Shown: piece after piece, positions 11,001-18,553 of the stretch | Layout of the letters: each line of letters opens with the position of its first letter | How positions within the stretch are numbered: position 1 is the first letter of the stretch | Source: a virus | Virus record (IMG/VR): IMGVR_UViG_3300010155_000023 | Coordinates: 1 to 38,665 of that record | Reading direction: 5' to 3' (one strand) | DNA length: 38,665 nt | Program-made: the position numbers and the translations under genes | Notes under the pieces: generated by a model | Told to the model about the DNA's origin: nothing | Database searches by the model: none | What the model saw: the letters and a program-made list of their open reading frames with translations, nothing else

Positions 11001-11023
11001 CTGCTACCATGAAACGTTGGCAT
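8006..11023 (-). CDS. Collagen-like / Cys-rich / Lcl_C-domain (DUF1566-like) tail adhesin, 1005 aa
   Basis: Second paralogue of the fibre family. The N-terminus (HGSSYYKLGQG) leads into GPTGPTGPAG triplets (about 15-35) and then a beta-rich segment with GAGQGISIRNNDD matching the equivalent segment of its neighbours. Four Cys-rich units occupy about residues 362-560. The C-terminal domain (about 700-985) carries WYVPSHDEL, MWSSTGAF, AWCVNFDSNG and VRPVRLIRC, the clearest Lcl_C/DUF1566 signature in the window. ATG 11023 lies 5 bases after the stop of the upstream gene; no good Shine-Dalgarno is visible, which suggests re-initiation. Probable role: trimeric collagen stalk presenting a lectin-like tip on the virion. 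Receptor and host are unknown. Confidence 0.87.
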   Translation of the reverse strand: MPTFHGSSYYKLGQGTTGETGPTGPTGPAGLIGSSVGSTGVTGDSIVGITLDNSTKLFVTEFQTEDGITYDYSTQNPMTGVYVVNTNVFLFGGNTYNADILGATAFKETVVSEDHKMVLRVLGAGQGISIRNNDDDIQIVTDGIFGDFGYVNVTGGGQTGNIVGISGGKFTGISRSKYNPIDNQSRTPLTAVNKNLAEYFSYKERSTSDITPDEGYYVSLLDGTVEGLTALSVELFSSGVDTNYNVFFDIHGLINSSSYGLVDSSSSAYCYFDIPSPPQELQQYCNTFMLVTNGVTGSIETNFSENVKWALNDEPCFSGKVDITTFFSEGDTWYGVPLYRNNDFDEDSLFSCKNAQATSYHSGGITGACCEGTGTCIHSTEGSCNGYFYGPGTTCGYTGNSGISGSTGNICHGRGGCCIRKNGIREDYNCYDDISCNECINFNLLENITSTYLGDDVECENSQKCFYAEDKFGICCNGTGKCINLDRNECEKIDYFFSNIGNSCSQGYYKNKSYKDVTTPCSSGTGGCCIESVCYDDYSFSDCMNTGGLFTGANTECVGISCPATGGVKEPKNKEYCNYFVDGVPLETGDLFGGGVVVGVYDPSSSLCLGDTGFGGNHTDYQNLLLAGSTSGLSSGIYRSKLDYHGYGFNTDQPLSQVGNLLSEDSYLLIVSMEPIAITGDRQIVNYSDSPGATNEFYWGNNGCSWGPLYNNYGIYDEIDDGYAKNYLTYKEGFWYNSIVGAPSLDNIIPNSFTSQKRATLISNNPYDKLMTRPIQSINGLWHRNWGLYNTIRMISADNILYHGYTSSSPNAYTSSDYGPGLTSDYISAMRAIRLLDDGITSESQGNTANPNNISGWYVPSHDELAFMAANCVLDDYNPYGFNLNIKLLEEGGSPLDGIMWSSTGAFDTSYYGIIGNDTHDLMDGIYSNVGLSAGSMAWCVNFDSNGIINNFKSIKRNRTKELAQVRPVRLIRCDKRYHTDKESNGDKLWRLPPVYRDKDRGINQ

Positions 11024-11028
11024 TGGAT

Positions 11029-12264
11029 CTAACCAATCACTCTGGTTTTAATGATGGCAACATCATCAATCAATTTACTTATTTCCAATGCAACATCGGT
11101 TATTGTTGAGGTAGTTGCCGTCGTATCTGTTGTGGTCGCTGTTAATATAGTACTCACTTCAAGTTCTTCGACTTCCACTTTCTTAGGCACATAAATGGCT
11201 TGTGTTGATTTCACCTTGACCATAGGAACCAACTTAACACTAGTAGAAGATCCAAAAACATCAATTATTGTATCATTTTTTGTTTTATATTTTGGTGTAA
11301 AGAATTTTGTTATTCCGTTAGACTTTGCTTTATATGTTGCTTTATCAATTGTTATGAAAGTGTCAGTAGAATCAAAAGATGCTTGTGATGATTGCTTTTT
11401 TATTTCATATTTATTTGTAGATGTGTTGATATCATTTATTGTGGCTGTAATTTTACTAGAACTTGTTCCTTGTGATATTGTTTTATTTTTATGGGACAAA
11501 TTAGAATTATAACCAGAAGATAATTCTATCTCTTCGATATATCCATATTCGGGAATACCATCAGAATTTTTGTAAATTCCATATAAATCAGAATAATCAA
11601 GTACACTAAGTTCATTCGTTTTTGTACCATCTACCCAATTTTCACTACTGGTTATCATATCGGTTGCTATAGTGGCAGGAATATAAATAACACTTCCTAC
11701 CGGTGGAGATGCAAGATCTTCTCCGGCAATCGCGCCTCCAATTTCATAACCAATATAATTTAATACAATTGAGTTGTTTCCGTTAACTTCATAAGATTTT
11801 GAGAGAACCGGCTTTGCAATCCAAGTTTGTGTGGATGGTGCTAGGTTTTGTATTTCCCCGGCAGTGGTGCCACTTAAGAAATATACATCATTTCCGCCGG
11901 ATGCTCCAGTGATATCTTCTGTGAGATTATTGTACATATATTCTGGATATAACATCATACCAGACATAACCACAGTTGCAATACCGCTAGTAGAATTTAC
12001 AGATTCAACTATACCAAAAACTTCAGATGTCGCAGCCGAATTTGCCTGTGCTTTAGCAAATTTCCCAGTACTAATACTACCAGGTCTCACATCATAAAAT
12101 ATAACATGCCCACCAGTAACTCCAGTACTATTTTCAACGGTAAATCCCCCAGAAAATCCACTTTCAGGAACACTTATAACCAACCTAGAATTAGAAGAAC
12201 TTGTTGGGTCAACAACAAAGAAGTTTGGATTGATGAAAGAACTATTTGAACAACTATTACTCAT
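11029..12264 (-). CDS. Tail-fibre protein with collar-like segment, 411 aa
   Basis: Starts at ATG 12264 with AAGGAA nine bases upstream. Residues about 75-180 contain VYFLSGTTAGEIQ...KPV, a beta-rich module that also occurs in the next upstream protein (VYYLSGDTDGFM...KPM). Residues about 188-240 (PPVGSVIYIPATIAT ... LDYSDLYGIY) follow the layout of the phage tail-collar domain (PVG-x-I-x-Y ... Y-x-x-L), in degenerate form. The C-terminus has a Thr-rich tract and then a heptad-like helix (VALEISKLIDDVAIIKTRV) that could trimerise. Its position between a carbohydrate-binding fibre protein and the collagen-like fibres supports a short-fibre or fibre-connector role. The Pfam-level assignment needs a profile search. 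Confidence 0.75.
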   Translation of the reverse strand: MSNSCSNSSFINPNFFVVDPTSSSNSRLVISVPESGFSGGFTVENSTGVTGGHVIFYDVRPGSISTGKFAKAQANSAATSEVFGIVESVNSTSGIATVVMSGMMLYPEYMYNNLTEDITGASGGNDVYFLSGTTAGEIQNLAPSTQTWIAKPVLSKSYEVNGNNSIVLNYIGYEIGGAIAGEDLASPPVGSVIYIPATIATDMITSSENWVDGTKTNELSVLDYSDLYGIYKNSDGIPEYGYIEEIELSSGYNSNLSHKNKTISQGTSSSKITATINDINTSTNKYEIKKQSSQASFDSTDTFITIDKATYKAKSNGITKFFTPKYKTKNDTIIDVFGSSTSVKLVPMVKVKSTQAIYVPKKVEVEELEVSTILTATTTDTTATTSTITDVALEISKLIDDVAIIKTRVIG

Positions 12265-12274
12265 TTATATTTCC

Positions 12275-14527
12275 TTATAGATTACCGTTTAGGTCAGCAT
12301 CCGCAATATAATGAATTGAAACATTATCAAGAACAACGGCCCCATTTGACACAACAATTCTAGCACCTTTCTTGTTTGATGCATTTTCAAAACTATTAAG
12401 ACCAATTGGACTTACTCTGGTTTGAGAATTGTATCCCACAGATCCAGATGTTAACCTTACATCTTTACATGCTGTTCTGTTGAAACCATCACCAGTTTGA
12501 CCAGATTTGGGAGAGAATATCGTAAAGGTAGGATCATCTCTCATTTCAACTGGGAATTTGTGGTAGTAATCTCTACTTTGTGATATTGGAAAATCAATGA
12601 CATTATAATCAGGAATACAATCTGATATCATAGTTTCTGACATAGTTTCTTGGTCTATAGAATAACTTCTCTGATAATATCGACTACACTTTTCAAGTTC
12701 TTCGTGTATAGTTATTGGCTCAAAGGGAGTTGCAGAATATCCATATTCTAATTTTACTTGTGAAAAATCAAGTACATTTTCATTATGTGAAACATCAAAC
12801 CCAATAGCAAAGAAATTAGAACCGGATGTTGTTGTTGTCAATTCAGGAACTCTGAAAGAAAATGCATGTTTTTCCCACAGATTACCAATAGGAATACCAC
12901 CAGTTGCAGTCACCATAGTATCAAGACTATCAGTAGATCCATCGTGGTTTTGTGTTAGAATAATACCCATAGTAGAACCAGTCACACCGGATCTTGTATA
13001 AAACGACAAAACTAAATCTTGATTTCTAAATGATTCTACATTTTCTACTCTATTTTGAATATAGAGTTTATCAGATGCAGTTGAACCTTGTATTATATGT
13101 TGCGTTCTAGCATAATAGGAAGGATTTCCTTCGACCTCGGTTTGACCTGCTGTGAATCCCATTCGTTGTATAGATGCAGTCATCCCAGCACTGCTAGTGA
13201 CGCCATCTATTCTGGTCCATTTATCTGCAAAATAAACACTACCAGTTCCTGTGTAAGCGGTAGATACACCAACACCCCTTTGCCAAACATCAAATCCACC
13301 ATTTATTAGAAGATTGTGACCACCCGAACCAACTGCTCCAGTTGATCCTGAAGTTTGTGTTCTGACTGATGCACTATATTGTGTAGATTGTACATCCGGA
13401 CTACTTACTTGGTTTAATATTGTTCCAACTTTGGTGCCACCACTGTCCCAAACAACAGCAATTGGTTTAGAATTTAAACCATCACTTGCAGTAGTTAGTT
13501 CTCCATCACTACCTAAAAACAACAATCCAACATCGTTGGTTATTATTTCTGGGACAAATCCAGCAATGGCAATTTCAATTATTTGATCAGTTATCTGATT
13601 AACGACAACACCTACTGCGTGGTGTGCCGTAACATCATTAGAAGAACACCAAAACCAGTCATTATATGCACTTCTGTTGAGTAGTGTGTCATCATTAAAA
13701 TTAACTTCGGGTCCATACCCAACAACTTTTCCATTATCTAAATCATGAGAACTTGTTCCTAAATCAATCACCGCACTTAAATAATTGTTTGCACTTGCAG
13801 AACTTCCACTAGATCCTGCCAGAACAACACCCCTATAGTGTAGAACAAATCCAGCATCCGCACTAAGACCAATCATCATTGGCTTAGAAACATGATTTTT
13901 AATGGTGGGTTGGTCTACTGTCATAAACCCATCTGTATCTCCACTTAAGTAATAAACACAACCAGCAGTAATACCTCCCGTAACAACATTAGTTAATGAT
14001 GAACCTTGAATTTTACCCAATGGGGTTAAATCAATATAGTCTGTAGTTATTCCACTAACCAGTCCAACCGCATCTGCGGTTTGTTCGACATCACATTTTG
14101 CTTTATACACATAAACATTACTATAACCAGCAGAAGACCCAAAACCAATTGCGTTACCAAAAGTAAAACCTTCTGCTCCCTCTGTTGTCCACCCACCTGG
14201 ACCAGGGAAATAACCAGCAGCAGTAGATCCATATATTCTATATTTAAAATTAGAAGAAATACTTCCCCCCAGATCATAGTTTAAAGTTCCATCTATCGAA
14301 ACATCCCCACCAAATGTAATATCATGTGGTATTGTATCATGTACAGCCACAGTTGACACACCAGCAGAACTAGTAGACAAATTGATACCAGAACCAGAAA
14401 GTCCGTCATAGACTTTCAAGAGATTTAATTTTTCAATTATCTCAGTATTTTCTTTAGTCAACCATTCATAGAATGTATTCGTATTGGTTAACTGTGGTAT
14501 CTGATAATCGTTTGATGATACACCCAT
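12275..14527 (-). CDS. Tail-fibre protein with carbohydrate-binding-module-like C-terminus, 750 aa
   Basis: The N-terminal third has a predicted helix (YEWLTKENTEIIEKLNLLKV), then repeated beta segments (GDVSIDGTLNYD) typical of fibre shafts. Two copies of a VYYLS/KPM/VGVVV-type module occupy about residues 140-390. From about 405 the sequence NLLINGGFDVWQRG, followed by ADKW, F-x-F-x-V and F-x-Q-V-K-L-E-x-G, is the well-known start and body of CBM_4_9-like jelly-roll domains found at the ends of many phage tail fibres. The tail after 600 (LEKCSRYYQRSY) is also common in those proteins. I infer host-surface glycan recognition. A TATAAATA late promoter lies 26 bases before the start codon, with AAGGA between them. 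Confidence 0.85.
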   Translation of the reverse strand: MGVSSNDYQIPQLTNTNTFYEWLTKENTEIIEKLNLLKVYDGLSGSGINLSTSSAGVSTVAVHDTIPHDITFGGDVSIDGTLNYDLGGSISSNFKYRIYGSTAAGYFPGPGGWTTEGAEGFTFGNAIGFGSSAGYSNVYVYKAKCDVEQTADAVGLVSGITTDYIDLTPLGKIQGSSLTNVVTGGITAGCVYYLSGDTDGFMTVDQPTIKNHVSKPMMIGLSADAGFVLHYRGVVLAGSSGSSASANNYLSAVIDLGTSSHDLDNGKVVGYGPEVNFNDDTLLNRSAYNDWFWCSSNDVTAHHAVGVVVNQITDQIIEIAIAGFVPEIITNDVGLLFLGSDGELTTASDGLNSKPIAVVWDSGGTKVGTILNQVSSPDVQSTQYSASVRTQTSGSTGAVGSGGHNLLINGGFDVWQRGVGVSTAYTGTGSVYFADKWTRIDGVTSSAGMTASIQRMGFTAGQTEVEGNPSYYARTQHIIQGSTASDKLYIQNRVENVESFRNQDLVLSFYTRSGVTGSTMGIILTQNHDGSTDSLDTMVTATGGIPIGNLWEKHAFSFRVPELTTTTSGSNFFAIGFDVSHNENVLDFSQVKLEYGYSATPFEPITIHEELEKCSRYYQRSYSIDQETMSETMISDCIPDYNVIDFPISQSRDYYHKFPVEMRDDPTFTIFSPKSGQTGDGFNRTACKDVRLTSGSVGYNSQTRVSPIGLNSFENASNKKGARIVVSNGAVVLDNVSIHYIADADLNGNL

Positions 14528-14552
14528 TTGTGTTCCTTTGTATTCTTATAGT

Positions 14553-14560
14553 TATTTATA
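14553..14560 (-). promoter_or_regulatory. T4-type late promoter TATAAATA before the fibre gene
   Basis: A perfect minus-strand octamer in ATATAAATAACTATAAG, just past the 3' side of the 265-residue gene stop region and 26 bases before the 750-residue fibre gene. It would allow fibre genes to be expressed more strongly than the baseplate genes upstream. Confidence 0.65.
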
Positions 14561-14563
14561 TAA

Positions 14564-15361
14564 TTATTGCCATGTTTTAAATAATAAATTATTCATATAC
14601 CGAATTTCACCATTATTGGGAATTATTTTAAATATTGCGCTTACATTAGGATCAATACCACTTGTATTTGGTATTATGCTTGCTATTTGGATTCTATCAG
14701 AAGATATTGACGAATAACTTCCAGCACCAGTTTGATCTCCCAAAGAAGGATCATCGCTACTAGTAACAATATTGGAAGAAAATGAAAATCCTACATTATA
14801 TTCAGTACCGCTTGTTGGCATTCCTGTAAGTGTTTTTGTTTCGTTTAGATGTGTCCATATTTTTAATGCCTGAAGAGTTCCACTTCGACTTTCCATCAAA
14901 TACCATCCAGGATAGAAATTAAATGTTATTGTGGAGCCAATTGAAATGTCAATCATATTACTTCCAGAAGAAGAATCTCTATGAGGATCATTGAATGGGT
15001 ATAATGGAGTTGTGCCGGGCCAACCGGGACCATGAACAGAAAGTCCATCCGGGTGTTCTTGGCCAATACCAATTGCATTTGTTGGAATTATAGATCCATT
15101 TGGATAATTTTCATCCCATATTTTTCCCGGTCCACCAGACCAATTAAAATTCATAGTATCAGACAAACTTCTCATCCTATAGAAGTGCTCTTGAATCTCA
15201 TTTAATTCTGCTGCCTGTAGGGGTTGTGCTGGGACATATCCAAGCATAACATAATTTTGTGAATTCCCATCAGAGGGAGAAATTTCGTGCTGATCAACTC
15301 TGCTTAAATACGGCTCTTTCTGTAATATAAACGAGTCTGGACCAAATGGTGTAAATGACAT
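14564..15361 (-). CDS. Baseplate/fibre-attachment structural protein, 265 aa
   Basis: Starts at ATG 15361 with AGGAG nine bases upstream. The N-terminus has FILQKEPYLSRVD followed by YVMLGYVPAQPLQAAELNE. The last part resembles the R/Q-A-L-Q-A-x-E-L-N-E-x-Q motif found in several T4-like and DUF4815-type baseplate or fibre-connector proteins. The rest is beta-rich with no catalytic motif. It lies between the gp8-like wedge protein and the first fibre gene, where T4 phages encode gp9/gp10/gp11-type connectors, so a connector between baseplate and fibres is the best inference. No residue-level proof of that role is visible. Confidence 0.75.
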   Translation of the reverse strand: MSFTPFGPDSFILQKEPYLSRVDQHEISPSDGNSQNYVMLGYVPAQPLQAAELNEIQEHFYRMRSLSDTMNFNWSGGPGKIWDENYPNGSIIPTNAIGIGQEHPDGLSVHGPGWPGTTPLYPFNDPHRDSSSGSNMIDISIGSTITFNFYPGWYLMESRSGTLQALKIWTHLNETKTLTGMPTSGTEYNVGFSFSSNIVTSSDDPSLGDQTGAGSYSSISSDRIQIASIIPNTSGIDPNVSAIFKIIPNNGEIRYMNNLLFKTWQ

Positions 15362-15372
15362 ATGTTAAACTC

Positions 15373-17214
15373 CTAACAATATGATTTTATGATTCTAAAT
15401 GTTAATGTTTGTGAAGGTTCACCCTCATCTGGTAATGTGATTGTGTTGTTTGTTTTTGTATAAACAATCTTTCCAGTGCCAGGAATAACAGGACTAAGTT
15501 CTCTATCATTTATTGAAAATATCACGCCTGGCTCATTATTGTTCACTAATGAGGTTTGCGATATTCTGTCTGTTATTGATGTTTGTGGATTTATAAGAAC
15601 TTCTAGTTTCTTATCTGATGAATCCGATATTTCTTTGAATGAAACTGCTGTAGTACTACCAACCCCAGAAGATGAATTATCTTCAAATCTCACATTATCA
15701 TCTGAAACGAAACTAGAAATAGTAGCACTTAAATGAAAGACATCATATTTATCAGTTGCTCTGTAAAATATAGATGCTGCTTTTTCTCTAACGTCTGATC
15801 CTAAGATTTTTCTATTACTTTGTGTTGCCGTATCTCCATAGATTTCTACATTTTTAGAGAGACCATAGAATTTAAATATTTTTTGACTTGTTCCTACAGA
15901 ATTTTCAATTTCTATACTATTTATTTGCACATTATACATGATATTACATGCTCCCAATAATTCAGAAGGATTTACCCCAATACCATCAACTGCATCGATG
16001 TTTATTTCTATTCTACTTTCCAGTCCTTCAGCACTTGTTATTTGAATATCTCTATAATTAGAACCAGCGGAAACTAATTCAATTCCTTTTATTATAATTT
16101 TTCTATATGAATCCACATATGTGGTAAATCGAATAACTGCATTCTGTCCAGTAGAACTAGTAAATGTTATTTCTGGATTGTTTGTTGTTACTGTCAAGTC
16201 ATCAATACTAAGATTCGTCGCATCAAAAAAGACTGAAATTATTCTTCCATCTTTTTCAGAAGATTCATCTTCTAAGGTCGCTTGGAATTTTTCATTATTT
16301 ATAGATGGTAAAGAAGAAGTGGATTTTATTTTTTCTGTGTTTGTTTGGTGTGTTATGCTACACGAACAAGCAGAACCATGTGATGCCCCAAAATTAAAAC
16401 AGTCATTTGAACCAGAAAGACCTTCTGAAAACTCAAAGTCCATACCCAATCGTTCTGAAATTTCTAAACATTCATAACATTTAGTAATTATAGATTTATA
16501 CAGACTACCGGGAGAATATGATGTTCCGCCCGCCCCACTGGCCCCACTAATCGAATCGTGCCAATATGATTCATGATACAAACAACAACTTCCAATTGTA
16601 TTGTACAAAGTTCCACACATTTGTCTAGAATTTGTTTCAAGAGTACCACTTTTTGGGATATTAGAAAAATTTTCTATTGAAGGAACTGGGAGCCAATTTG
16701 ATGTTAAAAATAAATTTAAATTCCAATCAATTTTATATAAAGGAAGCCACGAATAACCATCGGCATATTTTTCTATTCCGCTCTCATGTGTTGGTCTAAT
16801 TGATGATGCAGATTTGCCCCTTAAATCATATCTGTTATCCGTGTTGTCAGAAATGCACAAATATACAATGCTGTTAATTTTATTATATGCATAAAAAGAT
16901 TCGCCGCCCATTTCTTGATTAGAAGAACGATATGGGTGGTATGCTGTTCCCTGAGTCCAATCAATTCGAGGAACAACTAAAGAAATGTCTTTTTTGTTTA
17001 AGGTTTTATAGAAGTTTACTCCTGACAAAGTAGAAGCATTTTCAAATGGGTTGTTTCCACCCCTACTCGCATTTGTCCCAACACCAGATGGTAAAGAAAC
17101 GCCACCCATGAAAAAGGAATAAAAATTAGGTCCAGCACTAGTATATGTACCGAATGTGTCATATATTAGTTTAGCATTTTGCACACCAATTTGTTTTGAA
17201 AATGTGTTAGACAT
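15373..17214 (-). CDS. 8: Baseplate wedge protein, gp8-like, enlarged with a Cys-rich insert, 613 aa
   Basis: Residues about 10-190 follow the T4 gp8 layout: K-L-I-Y-D-T-F ... GPNFYSFFMGG, a central VVPRIDW, an interval ending in VYLCISD, then YADGYSWLPLYKI. The T4 equivalents, as I remember them, are VIPRRDW, VYRCLD and DGYVWEYLFEI. T4 gp8 is about 334 residues; this one is nearly twice that, with a Cys-rich insert (about 205-290, including GSCCLYHESYW and SACSC) and a long beta-rich C-terminal half. Order in the operon (gp25, gp6, gp7 position, this gene) matches T4. It would form part of the wedge periphery where fibres attach. SD AAGGAA is seen 7 bases before ATG 17214. Confidence 0.78.
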   Translation of the reverse strand: MSNTFSKQIGVQNAKLIYDTFGTYTSAGPNFYSFFMGGVSLPSGVGTNASRGGNNPFENASTLSGVNFYKTLNKKDISLVVPRIDWTQGTAYHPYRSSNQEMGGESFYAYNKINSIVYLCISDNTDNRYDLRGKSASSIRPTHESGIEKYADGYSWLPLYKIDWNLNLFLTSNWLPVPSIENFSNIPKSGTLETNSRQMCGTLYNTIGSCCLYHESYWHDSISGASGAGGTSYSPGSLYKSIITKCYECLEISERLGMDFEFSEGLSGSNDCFNFGASHGSACSCSITHQTNTEKIKSTSSLPSINNEKFQATLEDESSEKDGRIISVFFDATNLSIDDLTVTTNNPEITFTSSTGQNAVIRFTTYVDSYRKIIIKGIELVSAGSNYRDIQITSAEGLESRIEINIDAVDGIGVNPSELLGACNIMYNVQINSIEIENSVGTSQKIFKFYGLSKNVEIYGDTATQSNRKILGSDVREKAASIFYRATDKYDVFHLSATISSFVSDDNVRFEDNSSSGVGSTTAVSFKEISDSSDKKLEVLINPQTSITDRISQTSLVNNNEPGVIFSINDRELSPVIPGTGKIVYTKTNNTITLPDEGEPSQTLTFRIIKSYC

Positions 17215-17226
17215 ATTTTTCCTTTA

Positions 17227-18549
17227 TCAACTATAACAGCCGTATGCAGTACAACCAGTTCTTCCTATATTTGGACTTGCGGTATCAGAACACAGATATA
17301 AGAAGTCTTCTATATTTATACTACCAAAATTATTACCACAGGCTCCTTCAATTGACCAATCTGGGAAAGAATAACTAACATGTGATGTACCACCAATACC
17401 GCCACCCGATACACCAATATATGTGCTTCCTGTGTTTGCATTATAGTATGGTAGTGTGCAGCCTGTACACCCGTTTATCGACACATCTGTGTTCATTGTG
17501 TATGGTAAGTACGTTCCCAGAATTGAAATTTCACATGTACATGGGTTCATGGGAAAACATGTGGTGTTGGCACCAATCCACGTTCCATCACAAGAATCTT
17601 CCGTAGTTAGACTACAAGTACTATCTACACAACACGCACCAGTAGGATCATCAGAAGAACACGGATTTCCCTCACATGTACTATTATCACCCAGCCAAAG
17701 ACCATCACAAGTATTTTCTGTTGTTATATAACATTCGTCTACTAGAGTCTCATTGCCGCCGCCTGAGCAGCACCCACCAGTGGGAACTTTGGGTTTGCCA
17801 TCATCACAATGCTGATTTTGAAAAATTAGATGAAGACCCACCGGATGAAGGACATCAATTACAGCCTGTTTATAGATTGGATCTCCGCTTGGTCCGTTTG
17901 GAAAGATTAACTCAAACAAATCGCTGTCGTAGTTGAGACACACCTTAATAATATATGTAAAAACACTAAATTCTTCGTAATTTGGTAGAGCATTCATATT
18001 TAATGCGCTACCATCATCATTCAGATTAAACATGTCGTGACCAGGGTATTCAATTGTTATTTCACCCTCGTCTCCCAAAAATAAACTTCTTAGGAAATAA
18101 ATAAATGCTTCTTCTGTACTCTTTTTATGATACAGAGAAGTTTTTATTTCCTTTATGAAGTTTCTTAGATTGCTTTCTATAATTCCAAGGGGATCATCTT
18201 CGGGAACACCAATTAAATTTTCTGGAAATGATGCAAAATATGTTTTGGAGAAAGTTCTCAAAAGATCAATAGGCATTGTATCAATGTTCAATAATTCAAG
18301 AAAGCCATTAATACTAAGATTATATCCTAGATTACTATAGATCCAGTCATAATATGCTTGATAAAAATTAATAAAATTGGATGTTTCAGTTCCATATTCT
18401 TGATGTATCCATAGAGGAACTTGCTCTCGAAAATCATTAAATTCGTTTCGGGGCAATTTAAGACCACCAAACAGAGAATTGATCTCTGTTTCTCTTAAGA
18501 TGTTTTTATATGCCTCGTTTCTGACGGCTTTATTGTAGTAAGGAAACAT
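17227..18549 (-). CDS. Baseplate wedge-region protein (gp7 position) with C-terminal Cys-rich repeats, 440 aa
   Basis: ATG 18549 is preferred to the TTG one codon earlier because AGGGG lies 7 bases before it. Residues about 35-70 (VPLWIHQEYGTETSNFINFYQAYYDWIY) resemble the F-x-x-F-x-x-A-Y-Y-x-W segment seen in structural proteins of marine T4-like phages. Residues 80-245 are mostly helical, with FSKTYFASFPENL. From about 258 there are two full Cys-rich units (GGCCSGGGNE, GACCVDSTC), then a short Gly-rich tail. It directly follows gp6, with the start 5 bases past the gp6 stop, in the place of T4 gene 7. T4 gp7 is far longer, so homology to gp7 is only positional. The fusion of a wedge-type domain to the fibre-type Cys repeat is unusual. 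Confidence 0.75.
   Translation of the reverse strand: MFPYYNKAVRNEAYKNILRETEINSLFGGLKLPRNEFNDFREQVPLWIHQEYGTETSNFINFYQAYYDWIYSNLGYNLSINGFLELLNIDTMPIDLLRTFSKTYFASFPENLIGVPEDDPLGIIESNLRNFIKEIKTSLYHKKSTEEAFIYFLRSLFLGDEGEITIEYPGHDMFNLNDDGSALNMNALPNYEEFSVFTYIIKVCLNYDSDLFELIFPNGPSGDPIYKQAVIDVLHPVGLHLIFQNQHCDDGKPKVPTGGCCSGGGNETLVDECYITTENTCDGLWLGDNSTCEGNPCSSDDPTGACCVDSTCSLTTEDSCDGTWIGANTTCFPMNPCTCEISILGTYLPYTMNTDVSINGCTGCTLPYYNANTGSTYIGVSGGGIGGTSHVSYSFPDWSIEGACGNNFGSINIEDFLYLCSDTASPNIGRTGCTAYGCYS
17313..17320 (-). promoter_or_regulatory. Possible internal late promoter (TATAAATA)
   Basis: A perfect minus-strand TATAAATA lies inside the 3' end of the preceding gene, about 100 bases before the gp8-like start codon. 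It is weak evidence alone because AT-rich coding sequence also produces this octamer by chance (another copy at 16296-16303 has no gene start nearby). Confidence 0.25.
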
Positions 18550-18553
18550 CAAT

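Noticed and set aside
4527-11023. Lectin-like tips considered as targets of a diversity-generating retroelement
   Set aside because: No reverse-transcriptase gene and no repeated template/variable sequence pair was noticed in the window. The Asn richness alone is not evidence. A search of the complete genome would be needed to revive the idea.
16296-16303. TATAAATA octamer inside the gp8-like gene (and a similar one at 28947-28954)
   Set aside because: No gene start follows within a useful distance; expected by chance in AT-rich coding sequence.
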